DNA of 36,948 nt, from the NCBI GenBank assembly GCA_003164255.1, contig PLST01000461.1:4139-41086 (forward strand). The letters are read 5' to 3'. Each line of letters begins with the position of its first letter. The first letter of the stretch is position 1. The DNA comes from Acidobacteriaceae bacterium (GTDB taxonomy: Bacteria; Acidobacteriota; Terriglobia; Terriglobales; Acidobacteriaceae). Positions 9,090 to 17,726 of the stretch are shown in pieces. The position numbers and the translations under genes were made by a program. The notes under the pieces are model-generated. The model had not been told where the DNA came from, searched no databases, and worked only from the letters and a program-made list of their open reading frames with translations.

Positions 9090-10127
9090 ATGCAACAGCA
9101 AGGTGAGGTTGTGGTGTCGGCACGGGAGCTAGTCTCTCCTGCCCTGGTGCCTCAAAGAACGCTTTACACCGGAGCACGAATGCCAGCCGTTGGACTTGGC
9201 ACATTCGGCTCCGATCACGTAACGCCGGATCAAGTAGCTGATGCGGTGCTGGGAGCGGCAGCTGTGGGGTATCGCCACTTTGACTGCGCCTCCGTTTATG
9301 GAAATGAGCGCGAAGTCGGCAGCTCACTTGAGCAGATCATCAAGGGGGGCATCAAACGAGAAGAGCTTTGGGTTACTTCCAAGGTATGGAATGACAAGCA
9401 CAATGGTGATGATGTCATCAATTCGTGTCGCCAGTCGCTAAGAGATCTTCGCCTGGACTATCTTGATCTGTATCTTGTTCACTGGCCGTTTCCTAATTTT
9501 CATCCGCCGCAGTGTGACGTGACCTCGCGCAGTCCCGAGGCCAAGCCTTACATCCACGAAGACTACATGAAGACCTGGCGCAAGATGGAGCAACTGGTCG
9601 ACATGGGCCTGGTGCGCCATATTGGCACCTCGAATATGTCGGTACCGAAGCTGAAGCTGGTTCTACGCGATGCACGCATCAAACCCGCCGCCAACGAAAT
9701 GGAGTTGCACCCGCATTTCCAGCAGTCTGAGCTTTTCAAGTATGTGGTTGCTAACGGTATTGTTCCGGTAGGCTATTGCCCCATCGGATCTCCGGGACGG
9801 CCAGAGCGCGACCGGACACCGGAGGATACGACACCTACACAGGATCCGGTTATTCTCGACATCGCCAGGAGCCACGGCATTAGCCCGGCGAGTGTCTGCA
9901 TCAAGTGGGCTGTGCAGCGCGGGCAGGTTCCGATTCCTTTCTCCGTCAACCACTATCGCGACAACCTTGAATGCGTGACCAAAGACCCGCTTACGGACGA
10001 AGAAATGCGCGCCATTGGCTCCATTGACCGCAACTGCCGCCTGATCAAGGGCCAGGTTTTTCTTTGGAAGGAAGGCCAAACCTGGGAGGCATTGTGGGAC
10101 GTGAATGGCGAAATCACGCCTCCGTAA
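9090..10127 (+). CDS. Aldo/keto reductase
   Basis: This 345-residue NADPH-dependent aldo/keto reductase-superfamily enzyme folds as a (beta/alpha)8 barrel. The catalytic tetrad is complete: Asp65 and Tyr70 in FDCASVYGNE, Lys98 in VTSKVW and His131 in LVHWPF. The N-terminal signature MPAVGLGTFG is clear and the cofactor side is suggested by IPFSVNH near the C-terminus. It has no signal peptide, so it is cytoplasmic, unlike most of its neighbours. The start ATG is preceded by GGGGTAAGAA. Lying between a xylosidase-like and a fucosidase gene, it could reduce a released aldose (for example xylose or fucose) to the alditol, or interconvert keto-acids. The substrate is not visible in the sequence. 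Confidence 0.88.
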   Translation: MQQQGEVVVSARELVSPALVPQRTLYTGARMPAVGLGTFGSDHVTPDQVADAVLGAAAVGYRHFDCASVYGNEREVGSSLEQIIKGGIKREELWVTSKVWNDKHNGDDVINSCRQSLRDLRLDYLDLYLVHWPFPNFHPPQCDVTSRSPEAKPYIHEDYMKTWRKMEQLVDMGLVRHIGTSNMSVPKLKLVLRDARIKPAANEMELHPHFQQSELFKYVVANGIVPVGYCPIGSPGRPERDRTPEDTTPTQDPVILDIARSHGISPASVCIKWAVQRGQVPIPFSVNHYRDNLECVTKDPLTDEEMRAIGSIDRNCRLIKGQVFLWKEGQTWEALWDVNGEITPP

Positions 10128-10269
10128 GCACAGCTCCCTGCTGTCAGGTTTCAGCCATTAGCTAATTTACGCGAGAGCAAGTCTCAGCCTGTTTTGCGGG
10201 GACTCTCAATCGGGCATCCTTAAGGTGGCAGAATTACGAAGGAGGATATCCAGAGGGAGAATGGATTCC

Positions 10270-12609
10270 ATGAATCGCAGGAAATTCCTAACGGCTGGGA
10301 TATCTACGATCGCGCTAACTCAGATGATGAAGGCGACCGACACGAAAGGTTTGCAAACGCAAAACGCCAAACTCATTGGCGGCGCTTCGAAGATAGCTGA
10401 TCGCGATTCTTCGCAAGGATATCTCGTTAGTTTGACTCAAGCCGGTCACGGTGTTACTTTCGCGGGTCTGCCGGCGGGAAACAGGTTGACGATTCGCTAT
10501 TCGTCGCTATCCGTGGGTACGATCAGTGTTGCGGTCAACGACAAGCCGGCATGCAAGGTAAATATCCATTCATCGGGAGCACTCACCAGTTCCTATCTTG
10601 ACGCCATTGTTGATTTGGCGATACCTGCGAATGCCAATGTGACAATCAGTCTGGCGCCCAACGACGTCGGGGTGAATATCGATCGGATCGTTGTTGGTGA
10701 CATATTAGGGTTGCCGCCGGACGTCTGGAACCTGCCCGCGTTACCAGTTGCCAACGGTCCATATTCCGCCGACTGGAAGGCCCTGGGGCGAGCCTATGCC
10801 GCTCCGTCGTGGTGGCGCGATGCAAAGTTTGGCGCATGGTCGCACTGGGATCCGCAATCGATGCCTGAGCAGGGCGATTGGTATGCGCGCGGAATGTATA
10901 TGCAGGGCAGCCCGCAATATGAGTTCCACCTCAAACATTTCGGCCATCCATCGGAATACGGTTACAAGGATATCTGCCACAACTGGGTGATCGACCGATG
11001 GAACCCTGACGGGTTGATGGATCTGTATGTTGAGATGGGTGCCCGTTACTTTATGGCGATGGGCTGTCATCACGACAACTTCGACTGCTTCGACTCAAAG
11101 TATCAACCATGGAATTCGCTGCATGTTGGCCCCAAAGTGGACATCGTCGGCACGTGGGAAAGGGTGGCGAGAAAGCGCGGGATGCGGTTCGGCATTGGTT
11201 TTCATGACACTCCAGCCCGAACCTGGGGCCAGTTTATGCCAGTGCGTTACGCCAGCGACAAGAAGGGGGCCATGATGGGCGTGGACTACGATGCCCTTCA
11301 AACAGTGCGAGACGGGAAAGGAAAATGGTGGGAAGGCATGGACCCGGTCAATTTATATGGCCCGGTCCACACATCGCTGGACCCGCTGAATTCGCCGTTC
11401 GCCAACCAGTTTATGTGGCGAGTGGATGACGCCATTACCAAGTACCACCCCGATGTGATCTATTTTGACGAGCACGCGGGCGATTCGCAAGTGGATTTGG
11501 GCGTTCATATGGGGCTTGGTTTTCTCGCCCCGCGGTTGATCGCGAATTACTACAACAAATCGTTGCAGTGGAACCATGGGAAGATGGAAGCGGTCGTCAA
11601 TCTCAAAGGTGTGGGTGGGCGTTACAACAGCTTCCAGGATCACCCTGAACTGCTTCCCGACGTTGACCGCTCCCTGGTGAAGAGCACCGAAGCAATCATC
11701 GAACCGGAGATTATGGCCTATCCGTTCCAGACGGAAACGAGTATCTCGGATTGGCATTACAAAACGGGGCAGAAATACCTGGATGCCCAGAGAATCATTA
11801 ATTTGTTGATGCAGAACGTATGCCGCAACGGGACCATGCTGCTCAACCTCACCCAGCACGGTCGCGGCGATCTTGATCCGGAGGTGGTGCGCGCCGCCAA
11901 AGACGTTGGTGCGTGGTTGAAACTGAATGGCGAAGCTGTCTACAGCTCACGGCCGTTTGAGGTCTATGGTGAAAGCGGGATTTGCTATACACGCAACAAC
12001 GGCAATGTATATGCCACACTGCTGGATTGGAGCGGCGGCCCGGTTACTCTCAAAGCTCTCTGCGCCGGCGGAGCGACCCTGGGCAAGATTTCCAAAGTTG
12101 AACTGCTTGACTCCGACATTTCCCTTGCGTTCGTTCAAGATGATGCGGGGTTGACCGTCACCCCGGGCGCAACCCCGCAACCGCTTCCGGGAATTACCAG
12201 CGAATCGCTGGCAACTTCGTGCCGGGTGCTGCGTATCAGTCACGACAAAGGCTGGATCAACGATGACGATCTCCGCGTTGTGTCTCATGGGTGGATGCGA
12301 CGCTGCAACCTGGGAACCGGCGACTACAACAACGACCTCACCACCAGCGACAAGCCCGGGGATGTTTGGGGTTGTTCCTTTACCAGCAGCAGCGTCTCGG
12401 TCATCGCGCCGAAAGAAGCAGGAGCTGGACAGATCGAGGTTCAGATTGACGGTCGTACCCGCGCCAAGGTGGACCTGTCAACGACAAGTGCGCGTCAAGC
12501 CCAACAAAGAGTTTTTGAAGTGAAGGATCTGGTTCCCGGTAAACACTCCATCGCCATTATCAATAGGGGGCCTGGGCGGGTGGCCGTGGATGCCCTGATC
12601 GTGGATTGA
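10270..12609 (+). CDS. GH29 alpha-L-fucosidase, Tat-exported, with flanking beta-domains
   Basis: This 779-residue retaining exo-alpha-L-fucosidase releases terminal fucose. The N-terminus MNRRKFLTAGISTIALTQMM is a twin-arginine signal; GAGGGAG ends ten bases before ATG 10270, and ATG 10261 is an alternative. Residues of about 30-150 form a beta-rich, carbohydrate-binding-like domain (GNRLTIRYSSLSVGTISVAV, NIDRIVVGD). The GH29 barrel begins at WWRDAKFGAWSHWDPQSMPE and includes GCHHDNFDCFDS; the nucleophile is probably Asp400 in DVIYFDEHAGD. A C-terminal beta-domain of about 110 residues (PGDVWGCSFTSSSVSVIAPK and VPGKHSIAIINRGPGRVAVD) resembles a binding module. Fucose occurs in xyloglucan and rhamnogalacturonan side chains, which fits the neighbouring GH31 gene. 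Folding before export would be required by the Tat route. Confidence 0.87.
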   Translation: MNRRKFLTAGISTIALTQMMKATDTKGLQTQNAKLIGGASKIADRDSSQGYLVSLTQAGHGVTFAGLPAGNRLTIRYSSLSVGTISVAVNDKPACKVNIHSSGALTSSYLDAIVDLAIPANANVTISLAPNDVGVNIDRIVVGDILGLPPDVWNLPALPVANGPYSADWKALGRAYAAPSWWRDAKFGAWSHWDPQSMPEQGDWYARGMYMQGSPQYEFHLKHFGHPSEYGYKDICHNWVIDRWNPDGLMDLYVEMGARYFMAMGCHHDNFDCFDSKYQPWNSLHVGPKVDIVGTWERVARKRGMRFGIGFHDTPARTWGQFMPVRYASDKKGAMMGVDYDALQTVRDGKGKWWEGMDPVNLYGPVHTSLDPLNSPFANQFMWRVDDAITKYHPDVIYFDEHAGDSQVDLGVHMGLGFLAPRLIANYYNKSLQWNHGKMEAVVNLKGVGGRYNSFQDHPELLPDVDRSLVKSTEAIIEPEIMAYPFQTETSISDWHYKTGQKYLDAQRIINLLMQNVCRNGTMLLNLTQHGRGDLDPEVVRAAKDVGAWLKLNGEAVYSSRPFEVYGESGICYTRNNGNVYATLLDWSGGPVTLKALCAGGATLGKISKVELLDSDISLAFVQDDAGLTVTPGATPQPLPGITSESLATSCRVLRISHDKGWINDDDLRVVSHGWMRRCNLGTGDYNNDLTTSDKPGDVWGCSFTSSSVSVIAPKEAGAGQIEVQIDGRTRAKVDLSTTSARQAQQRVFEVKDLVPGKHSIAIINRGPGRVAVDALIVD

Positions 12610-12643
12610 CCTCGCCAAAACCCTACCCGGCTAGTGATGGTTC

Positions 12644-12660
12644 CCCATCATCCTGATGGG
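12644..12660 (+). terminator. Small hairpin after the fucosidase gene
   Basis: CCCATCA (12644-12650), loop TCC and TGATGGG (12654-12660) form a perfect 7-bp stem 34 bp after the GH29 stop. There is no T-run behind it, so it may be a weak or Rho-assisted end, or the remains of the truncation point just beyond. Confidence 0.35.
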
Positions 12661-12671
12661 ACATTCGACAC

Positions 12672-13314
12672 TTGCACTACTCGAAGCTGATGGGTCGTGC
12701 AGGGTCCGTCGGACTTCGATGTGAAGCACCGCGTGGTCGCCTCAGTGATTTACCACCTGCCCGTCGGGCCCGGCCTCCTCTTCAGTCCTTCGTCGAAAGC
12801 TCTGGATGCGGTGATCGGAGGCTGGGAACTCAGCGCCGTCGCCACCCTCCCGACCGGCGTACCCTACAACGAGAGATACAACGACGACAATGCCAGCACC
12901 AATACCATTGTTGGCGGCACCCAACCGACGAGGCCGAATTACGTTCCTGGCCAACCGTTCGTTCTCGCCAACCGCACGGCCGGATCCAACGGACAATGGG
13001 TGAATCCTGCTGCCTGGCAGGAGCCGGCTCCGGGCTTCCTCGGAACCTCGGCGCGCAACATGCTCTACGGTCCTGGCTACCAACGGTTCGATATGTCTCT
13101 CGACAAGAACTTCAACATGACCTACAACGAGCACCACCAGTTGCAAATCCGATTTGACGCGTTCAACGCATTCAACCACACCAATTTCGGCAACCCGAAC
13201 ACCTTTCTGGACGGCACATCGACACCCGGCAGAATCACGGGTTCCGATGCGCCTTCAGGAAGCGCCAATGGAGGTTCGCGCGAACTGCAGCTAGCCGCCA
13301 GGTACTCGTTCTAG
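12672..13314 (+). pseudogene. 3' stump of a TonB-dependent receptor
   Basis: Only about the last 215 codons of an Oar-type receptor barrel remain. The intact stretch reads from about 12697 (VQGPSDFDVKHRVVASVIYH) through IRFDAFNAFNHTNFGNPNTF to the C-terminal RYSF. DFDVKHR, the IGGWELSAVATLPTGVPYN segment and the final Phe are typical of these barrels. Just upstream, in another frame, 12672-12710 reads LHYSKLMG, which looks like the TYSKSLD segment normally found shortly before DFDVKHR, so a small deletion or frameshift lies at about 12695-12705. The rest of the barrel, the plug, the N-domain and the signal peptide (some 1000 codons) are absent; the fucosidase ends only 60 bp upstream. An ATG-less GTG-start ORF of 205 residues remains open but could not make a working receptor. 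Confidence 0.85.
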
Positions 13315-13350
13315 CGTCGGATACCTCAAGCTTGTTCAACCGTTATGGGC

Positions 13351-13380
13351 ACCCCAGGTCTCAAACCAGAGACCTGGGGT
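13351..13380 (+). terminator. Strong hairpin after the receptor stump
   Basis: ACCCCAGGTCTC (13351-13362), loop AAACCA and GAGACCTGGGGT (13369-13380) make a perfect 12-bp stem. It lies 37 bp after the stump's stop codon. No T-run follows, but stem strength and place fit transcription termination, or an intergenic repeat unit of this genome. Confidence 0.6.
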
Positions 13381-13666
13381 TCACTGGGTGAGCCCCTTGC
13401 GTGAGACGGTTTGCTGAAGACCCAGTTGGCGTTGAGTTCCGAGACGACAACTGGATTTTCCCGTCAGGTCGGGTAGATGGATTTGCCATTACCCGTCATT
13501 TGCGAATATTGTTCGAGTGGCTGAAATTTCCTGCAAAATCGACGACTTTGGGCTTAAATCCACATGCCCCAATGCCGTGGGGGCAAGTTCCCCTCTGGGC
13601 ACAAGAAGTTGGTCCATTACGAATGTTTGGTCTGTTCAAGTTCGACAACGAAAGGTGATCTGAAAA
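13381..13666 (+). other. Intergenic region before the sugar-acid block
   Basis: I recognise no gene here. One short open frame (from 13564) contains CRGGK and later ECLVC, superficially like a zinc ribbon, but it runs out of frame into the dehydratase gene and is probably chance. An 8-bp palindrome GAAATTTC sits at 13523-13530. The promoter of the block starting at 13667 should be in this stretch, but I cannot place it with confidence. Confidence 0.4.
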
Positions 13667-14938
13667 ATGGCGCAAACTACTCGACGGTCCATGTTGAAAG
13701 GAGCAACCCTTTCGGCATTGGGAACACTCTCGACATTCTCGCTCCCCGCTTTGGCGGGAGCCGTGGAAACCAACAGCTCACCGTTTCAGCGGCCGAAGCT
13801 CAAGATCACCGAGGTGCGCACCGCGCAGGTCATCGTTCATGGACCGCAGACGCACATCAGGATTTACACGGATCAAGGCATCTACGGGCAGGGAGAAACC
13901 ACGGACGCCGCTATCGGAACCGCGTCGCTGATCCATAGTTGGCGGCGCGCGCTCATCGGGCGAGATCCGCTCAATGTCGAAGCGATATGGGAGAGGATTC
14001 GCACCCTGGGAATCTTCGCTGGCGCGCAAGGTGGACAGTACATCACAGCCTTGTCTGGCTTGGAAATTGCGTTGTGGGACCTTGCCGGCAAGGCGCTGGA
14101 GTTGCCCGTGTACCAGCTTATGGGCGGCAAGTTCCGCGATAAAGTCCGCATCTATTGCGACTCGGATATGGATGTTCCCATTGGGGAAGAGTCGGACCGA
14201 AAGCTTCCGTGGATCAAGGCGCAAGGCTTTACGGCGATGAAGATCGACCTCGACGATGCAATGGATCCGGCGCGCTTCGATTCCGTGAATTGGACTGCGA
14301 GCAATGGCGAGATCGATCGCATGGTGAAGTGGGTAGCGCACGTGCGGGAGTCGATTCCAGCCAACATGGACCTGGCCTGCGATATGCATGGCCGCTACGA
14401 TGCTCCGACCGGAAAGAAAGTCGCGAAGGCGCTGGAGCCGTTCAGGCTGATGTGGCTGGAAGAGCCTGTTCCCCCCGAAGACATCGACGCGATGGCGGAC
14501 ATCCGGCATTCGACCTCGACCCCCATCGCCTGCGGCGAGAACCTCTACATGCGCTGGGGATACAGGGAATTGTTTGAGAAGCAGGCAGTGGACATCATTC
14601 AGCCCGACTTCCAGAAGGTGGGAGGGCTTGGCGAAGCCCAGAAGGTCGCCAACATGGCGCAAGCCTACTACATTCCAGTCGCGCCGCACTGCGTGGTTTC
14701 ACCGATTGGGGTGATGGCTACCGCTCACGCATGCACCACATACCCGAACTTTCTGGCATGCGAGTGGCACTGGATCAACCACCTCGATACCTGGAAGACG
14801 TTCGTGAAGGAAGGCGAAATCATCATTGATGGTCACGTCACGCCCACGGAGAAGCCCGGCCTTGGCGTGGAGATGGACGAAGATGCCGCGAAGAAGGTTC
14901 AGATTCCGGGAACACCCTGGTTTGAAGCTGAGAAGTAG
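13667..14938 (+). CDS. Enolase-superfamily sugar-acid dehydratase, DgoD-like, Tat-exported (copy 1)
   Basis: This 423-residue enzyme of the mandelate racemase/muconate lactonizing group is probably an aldonate dehydratase turning a C5-C6 sugar acid into its 2-keto-3-deoxy acid. The N-terminus has a Tat-type signal (TTRRSMLKGATLSALGTLST). The capping domain is followed by barrel motifs: Lys192 in MKID, Asp239 and His241 in CDMHGR, Glu265/266 in WLEEPVPPED, Glu291 in CGENLY, and His341 in VAPHC. The D-x-H-G-R and APHC motifs match galactonate dehydratase DgoD better than mannonate dehydratase; the exact acid is not decided by this. An RraA-like gene follows after 36 bp, and the same order repeats at 16171-18680. 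Export of such an enzyme is unusual, since characterised relatives are cytoplasmic. Confidence 0.85.
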   Translation: MAQTTRRSMLKGATLSALGTLSTFSLPALAGAVETNSSPFQRPKLKITEVRTAQVIVHGPQTHIRIYTDQGIYGQGETTDAAIGTASLIHSWRRALIGRDPLNVEAIWERIRTLGIFAGAQGGQYITALSGLEIALWDLAGKALELPVYQLMGGKFRDKVRIYCDSDMDVPIGEESDRKLPWIKAQGFTAMKIDLDDAMDPARFDSVNWTASNGEIDRMVKWVAHVRESIPANMDLACDMHGRYDAPTGKKVAKALEPFRLMWLEEPVPPEDIDAMADIRHSTSTPIACGENLYMRWGYRELFEKQAVDIIQPDFQKVGGLGEAQKVANMAQAYYIPVAPHCVVSPIGVMATAHACTTYPNFLACEWHWINHLDTWKTFVKEGEIIIDGHVTPTEKPGLGVEMDEDAAKKVQIPGTPWFEAEK

Positions 14939-14974
14939 TTCTTTGAAGATCACCGGTACTTGGGAGAAGAGACG

Positions 14975-15934
14975 ATGCGGAAGATGATTGCAGGTGTGCT
15001 GGCTGGGATGTCCTTGCTGGCGTTCACTCCGCGCCTGACGGCGCAGCAGGAGTTTTTCACGCGGGACGATGTGATCAAATACACTCCTGACTGGCAGGGG
15101 GAAAGGTTTCCGGACGGTCGGCCCAAGGTGCCCGACGACATCCTGGATCGCATGAAGAATGTGACTCTTGAAGAAGCCTGGGCGACCCTACGCAACGCGG
15201 GTTTTGTGCACCAGTATGAAGATGGCTGGTACTCGATCCATCCTGATCAGATCCTGGTGGGCAGGGCGCTGACGGCGGTATGGATGCCGGGCAGGCCCGA
15301 TATTCAAAAGGTGATTGAAGACCAAGGGAAGAAGGACAATCGCCAGGGGGCTACCAACGCGTGGCCTGTGGACATGTTGCAGCCGCGCGATGTGTATGTA
15401 GCCGACCACTTCGGACTCAAAACGGATGGTCCATCGATTGGCGACAACGTAGGCAACGCCATCTATGCGCGATCGGGGAACGGCATCGTTTACGATGGCG
15501 CGGTTCGCGATATCAATGGTCTGAACGAACTGCCGAATTTTACTTCCTTTGTTCGGTTCTACGACCCTTCGCATCATTTTGGAAGTCTCGCCAGCGGAAG
15601 ACTGCTCAACTCGACCATGGTGAGCATCAACGGGCCGACCCGGATCGGACATGCGACGGTGATGCCTGGAGATGTAATTCTGGGACGGAACGGTGGTGTG
15701 CTGTTCATACCGCCGCAGCTAGCGGAGCGGGTTGTCAAAGAGTCGGAAAGCACTCGTCTTGAGGACACGTTCGGACACCAGCGCCTGAGGGAGAAGAAGT
15801 ACACCGCTGGACAGATCGATGCCAAGTGGTCACCGGAAATCGAACAGGACTACCACCAGTGGCTCAAAGAGAATGAGAATCATCTGACCGTACCCAAGGC
15901 CCAGATTGAAGAGATTTTGAAAGAGGCTAAGTAG
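14975..15934 (+). CDS. Secreted RraA/HMG-CHA aldolase-like protein (copy 1)
   Basis: This 319-residue protein starts at ATG 14975, preceded by GGGAG at 14962-14966, and has a Sec signal (MRKMIAGVLAGMSLLAFTPR, cleavage near TAQQ). A conserved extension of about 60 residues (TPDWQGERFPDGRPKVPDD) leads into the RraA fold. Key segments are ILVGRALTAVWMPGRPD, then GDNVGNAIYAR with GIVYDGAVRD (Arg178, Asp179), and PGDVILGRNGGVLFIPP. The Arg-Asp pair corresponds to the substrate- and metal-binding residues of class II HMG/CHA aldolases, which cleave hydroxy-keto acids to pyruvate. Databases often label this family dimethylmenaquinone methyltransferase, which I think is wrong here. Following a dehydratase, a role in cleaving 2-keto-3-deoxy acids in the periplasm is the natural inference, not proven. 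Confidence 0.78.
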   Translation: MRKMIAGVLAGMSLLAFTPRLTAQQEFFTRDDVIKYTPDWQGERFPDGRPKVPDDILDRMKNVTLEEAWATLRNAGFVHQYEDGWYSIHPDQILVGRALTAVWMPGRPDIQKVIEDQGKKDNRQGATNAWPVDMLQPRDVYVADHFGLKTDGPSIGDNVGNAIYARSGNGIVYDGAVRDINGLNELPNFTSFVRFYDPSHHFGSLASGRLLNSTMVSINGPTRIGHATVMPGDVILGRNGGVLFIPPQLAERVVKESESTRLEDTFGHQRLREKKYTAGQIDAKWSPEIEQDYHQWLKENENHLTVPKAQIEEILKEAK

Positions 15935-16170
15935 TCGGATCAGGGCCTGGAGGGATCGCCGATGAGGGCGAGTGTCCGGGTCAATGATTGGCAAACGCAC
16001 GCTGTTCATCTGACTATCGAGGCTTTTTTTGAATTTCGGAAACGGGCAACATGTGCAATTGGCAACTTGCGGCGACGGGCCGATCCAATTGAAGAGGGAG
16101 ATCCCACGGCTCTGCCGGAGGATCCTTACTCAATACAACAAGAACGTAGAGCTGAAAGGAAAAAGAGGAA

Positions 16171-17547
16171 ATGTCAGATAAAAGCAGTCTCAACATGAAT
16201 CGCCGTAGTGTTCTCAAGTCTTCGCTGGCCGTACTGGCAGGTGGGGCTCTCAGCCAAGCTGCTGTAGCTGACGCTGCGGAGTCTTCGATCAAGAATGTCA
16301 ATCTGAACTCGAGTCCATCAACTTTAAAGATCACCGACATGCGCTATGCGGTGGTGGTCAAGCCGGGCCCGAGTCCCTGCGTTCTGATCCGCATTGACAC
16401 GAACCAGGGGGTGTATGGCCTGGGCGAAGTGCGGGACATCGCTGGATATCAGTATGCGATGGTGCTCAAGAACCGCATCGTCGGCGAGAATCCGCTGCAG
16501 ATCGACTATCTATTTCAGAAGATTGCCCAGTTTGGAGGGGGAGCGCGGCAGGCGGGCGGCGTTTGCGCCGTGGAGATGGCGCTGTGGGATATTGCCGGCA
16601 AGGTATACAACATCCCAGTCTACCAAATGCTAGGTGGCAAGTGGCGCGATAGCATTCGCATCTATGCCGATACCGAGGAGTCGCCCGAGCCAAGCGAGTG
16701 CGCGGAGCGAGCCAAAGGACGCGTGGCCATGGGGCTCACCTGGCTGAAGATGGATATTGGCATTCGTCTTCTGGAGGGGAAACCCGGGATGGTGATGGAG
16801 CCGGCCGGTCAAAGCAATTGGGAGATGCGCGTTCAGCCACACCCCTTTGTGGCCACCGAGGTTACCGACAAAGGCATCGATCGCCTCTGTGAGTACGTTG
16901 CCGCCGTGCGCGACGCAGTGGGATACGAGATCCCCTTCTCGATCGATCACCTCGGTCACATCGGCGTAAAGTCTGTCATGCGCCTGGCCAAAGCCTACGA
17001 GAAGTTCAACCTCGAGTGGATGGAGGATGTCATTCCCTGGTACTACACCGACCTGCTCAAGGAAATCACAGAGTCGAGCCCGACGCCGATTCTTACGGGA
17101 GAAGACATCTACGAAATCGCCGACTTCGAAAAGCTGTGCAGCAACCACGCGGTCGACAAAATTCATCCCGACCTTGCGACTTCAGGTGGGATCTTGCGGA
17201 CGCACAGAATTGGCGACATGGCGTTTACCTATGGAGTGCCCATGGCGATGCATTTTGCCGGAACGCCGGTGAGCTGCATGGCAAATGTTCACTGCGCAGC
17301 GGCCACGCGCAACTTCCTGGCGCTCGAAAACCATTCGCTCGATGTGCCCTTCTGGCAAGACCTGGTCACGGGCATTGAGAAACCGATCATCAACAAGGGA
17401 TATATCAAGGTGTCGGATACGCCTGGGTTGGGTATCACGCTCAACGACGATGAAGTGAAGCGGCACCTGAAGCCGGGCACAGGATATTTTGAGCCGACTC
17501 CGATGTGGGACGAAGTGCAGTCATTGGACGATGCGCTCTTCAGCTAG
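16171..17547 (+). CDS. Enolase-superfamily dehydratase/racemase-like protein, Tat-exported (copy 2)
   Basis: This 458-residue member of the mandelate racemase/muconate lactonizing group has the Tat-type signal MNRRSVLKSSLAVLAGGALS. The start ATG 16171 follows AGAGGAA; ATG 16195 is an alternative. Visible active-site candidates are Lys193 in WLKMD, Asp259 and His260/His263 in IDHLGHIG, Glu285 in EWMED, Glu311 in TGED and His361 in MAMHFAGTP. Compared with copy 1 the acid motif is DHLGH instead of DMHGR, and the EEP is replaced by MED, so this copy probably acts on another sugar acid. It has a longer loop around residues 200-230. It lies 236 bp after the first RraA-like gene; 15935-16170 shows no gene I recognise. 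Confidence 0.83.
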   Translation: MSDKSSLNMNRRSVLKSSLAVLAGGALSQAAVADAAESSIKNVNLNSSPSTLKITDMRYAVVVKPGPSPCVLIRIDTNQGVYGLGEVRDIAGYQYAMVLKNRIVGENPLQIDYLFQKIAQFGGGARQAGGVCAVEMALWDIAGKVYNIPVYQMLGGKWRDSIRIYADTEESPEPSECAERAKGRVAMGLTWLKMDIGIRLLEGKPGMVMEPAGQSNWEMRVQPHPFVATEVTDKGIDRLCEYVAAVRDAVGYEIPFSIDHLGHIGVKSVMRLAKAYEKFNLEWMEDVIPWYYTDLLKEITESSPTPILTGEDIYEIADFEKLCSNHAVDKIHPDLATSGGILRTHRIGDMAFTYGVPMAMHFAGTPVSCMANVHCAAATRNFLALENHSLDVPFWQDLVTGIEKPIINKGYIKVSDTPGLGITLNDDEVKRHLKPGTGYFEPTPMWDEVQSLDDALFS

Positions 17548-17726
17548 AAAAGAAGCTTCGAGTAACCAAGGGGGCGAGGCCAAGGCGATCGCAGCGGAAT
17601 CAATCGCTTTGTTTCGACCCCAGGACCTCAGAAAATCGATCTGAATTGATGGTGAGGCAGTCTGGCCGCTGTTGGGCTGGAAATGGGAATGTCTGCAGCG
17701 GGCCAGTGGGGAAGGAGAAGAGATTC

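Noticed and set aside
13401..13658. 85-residue frame in the gap before the first dehydratase
   Set aside because: No signal peptide, motif or Shine-Dalgarno, and codon use does not look coding.
13564..13938. Frame with CRGGK and ECLVC, like a small zinc ribbon
   Set aside because: It runs out of frame through the dehydratase N-terminus; the spacing of cysteines is not a clear zinc-ribbon pattern. Probably chance.
13778..14689. 303-residue minus-strand frame opposite the first dehydratase
   Set aside because: It is the antisense shadow of a gene with clear active-site motifs; composition is that of a reverse frame of GC-rich coding DNA.
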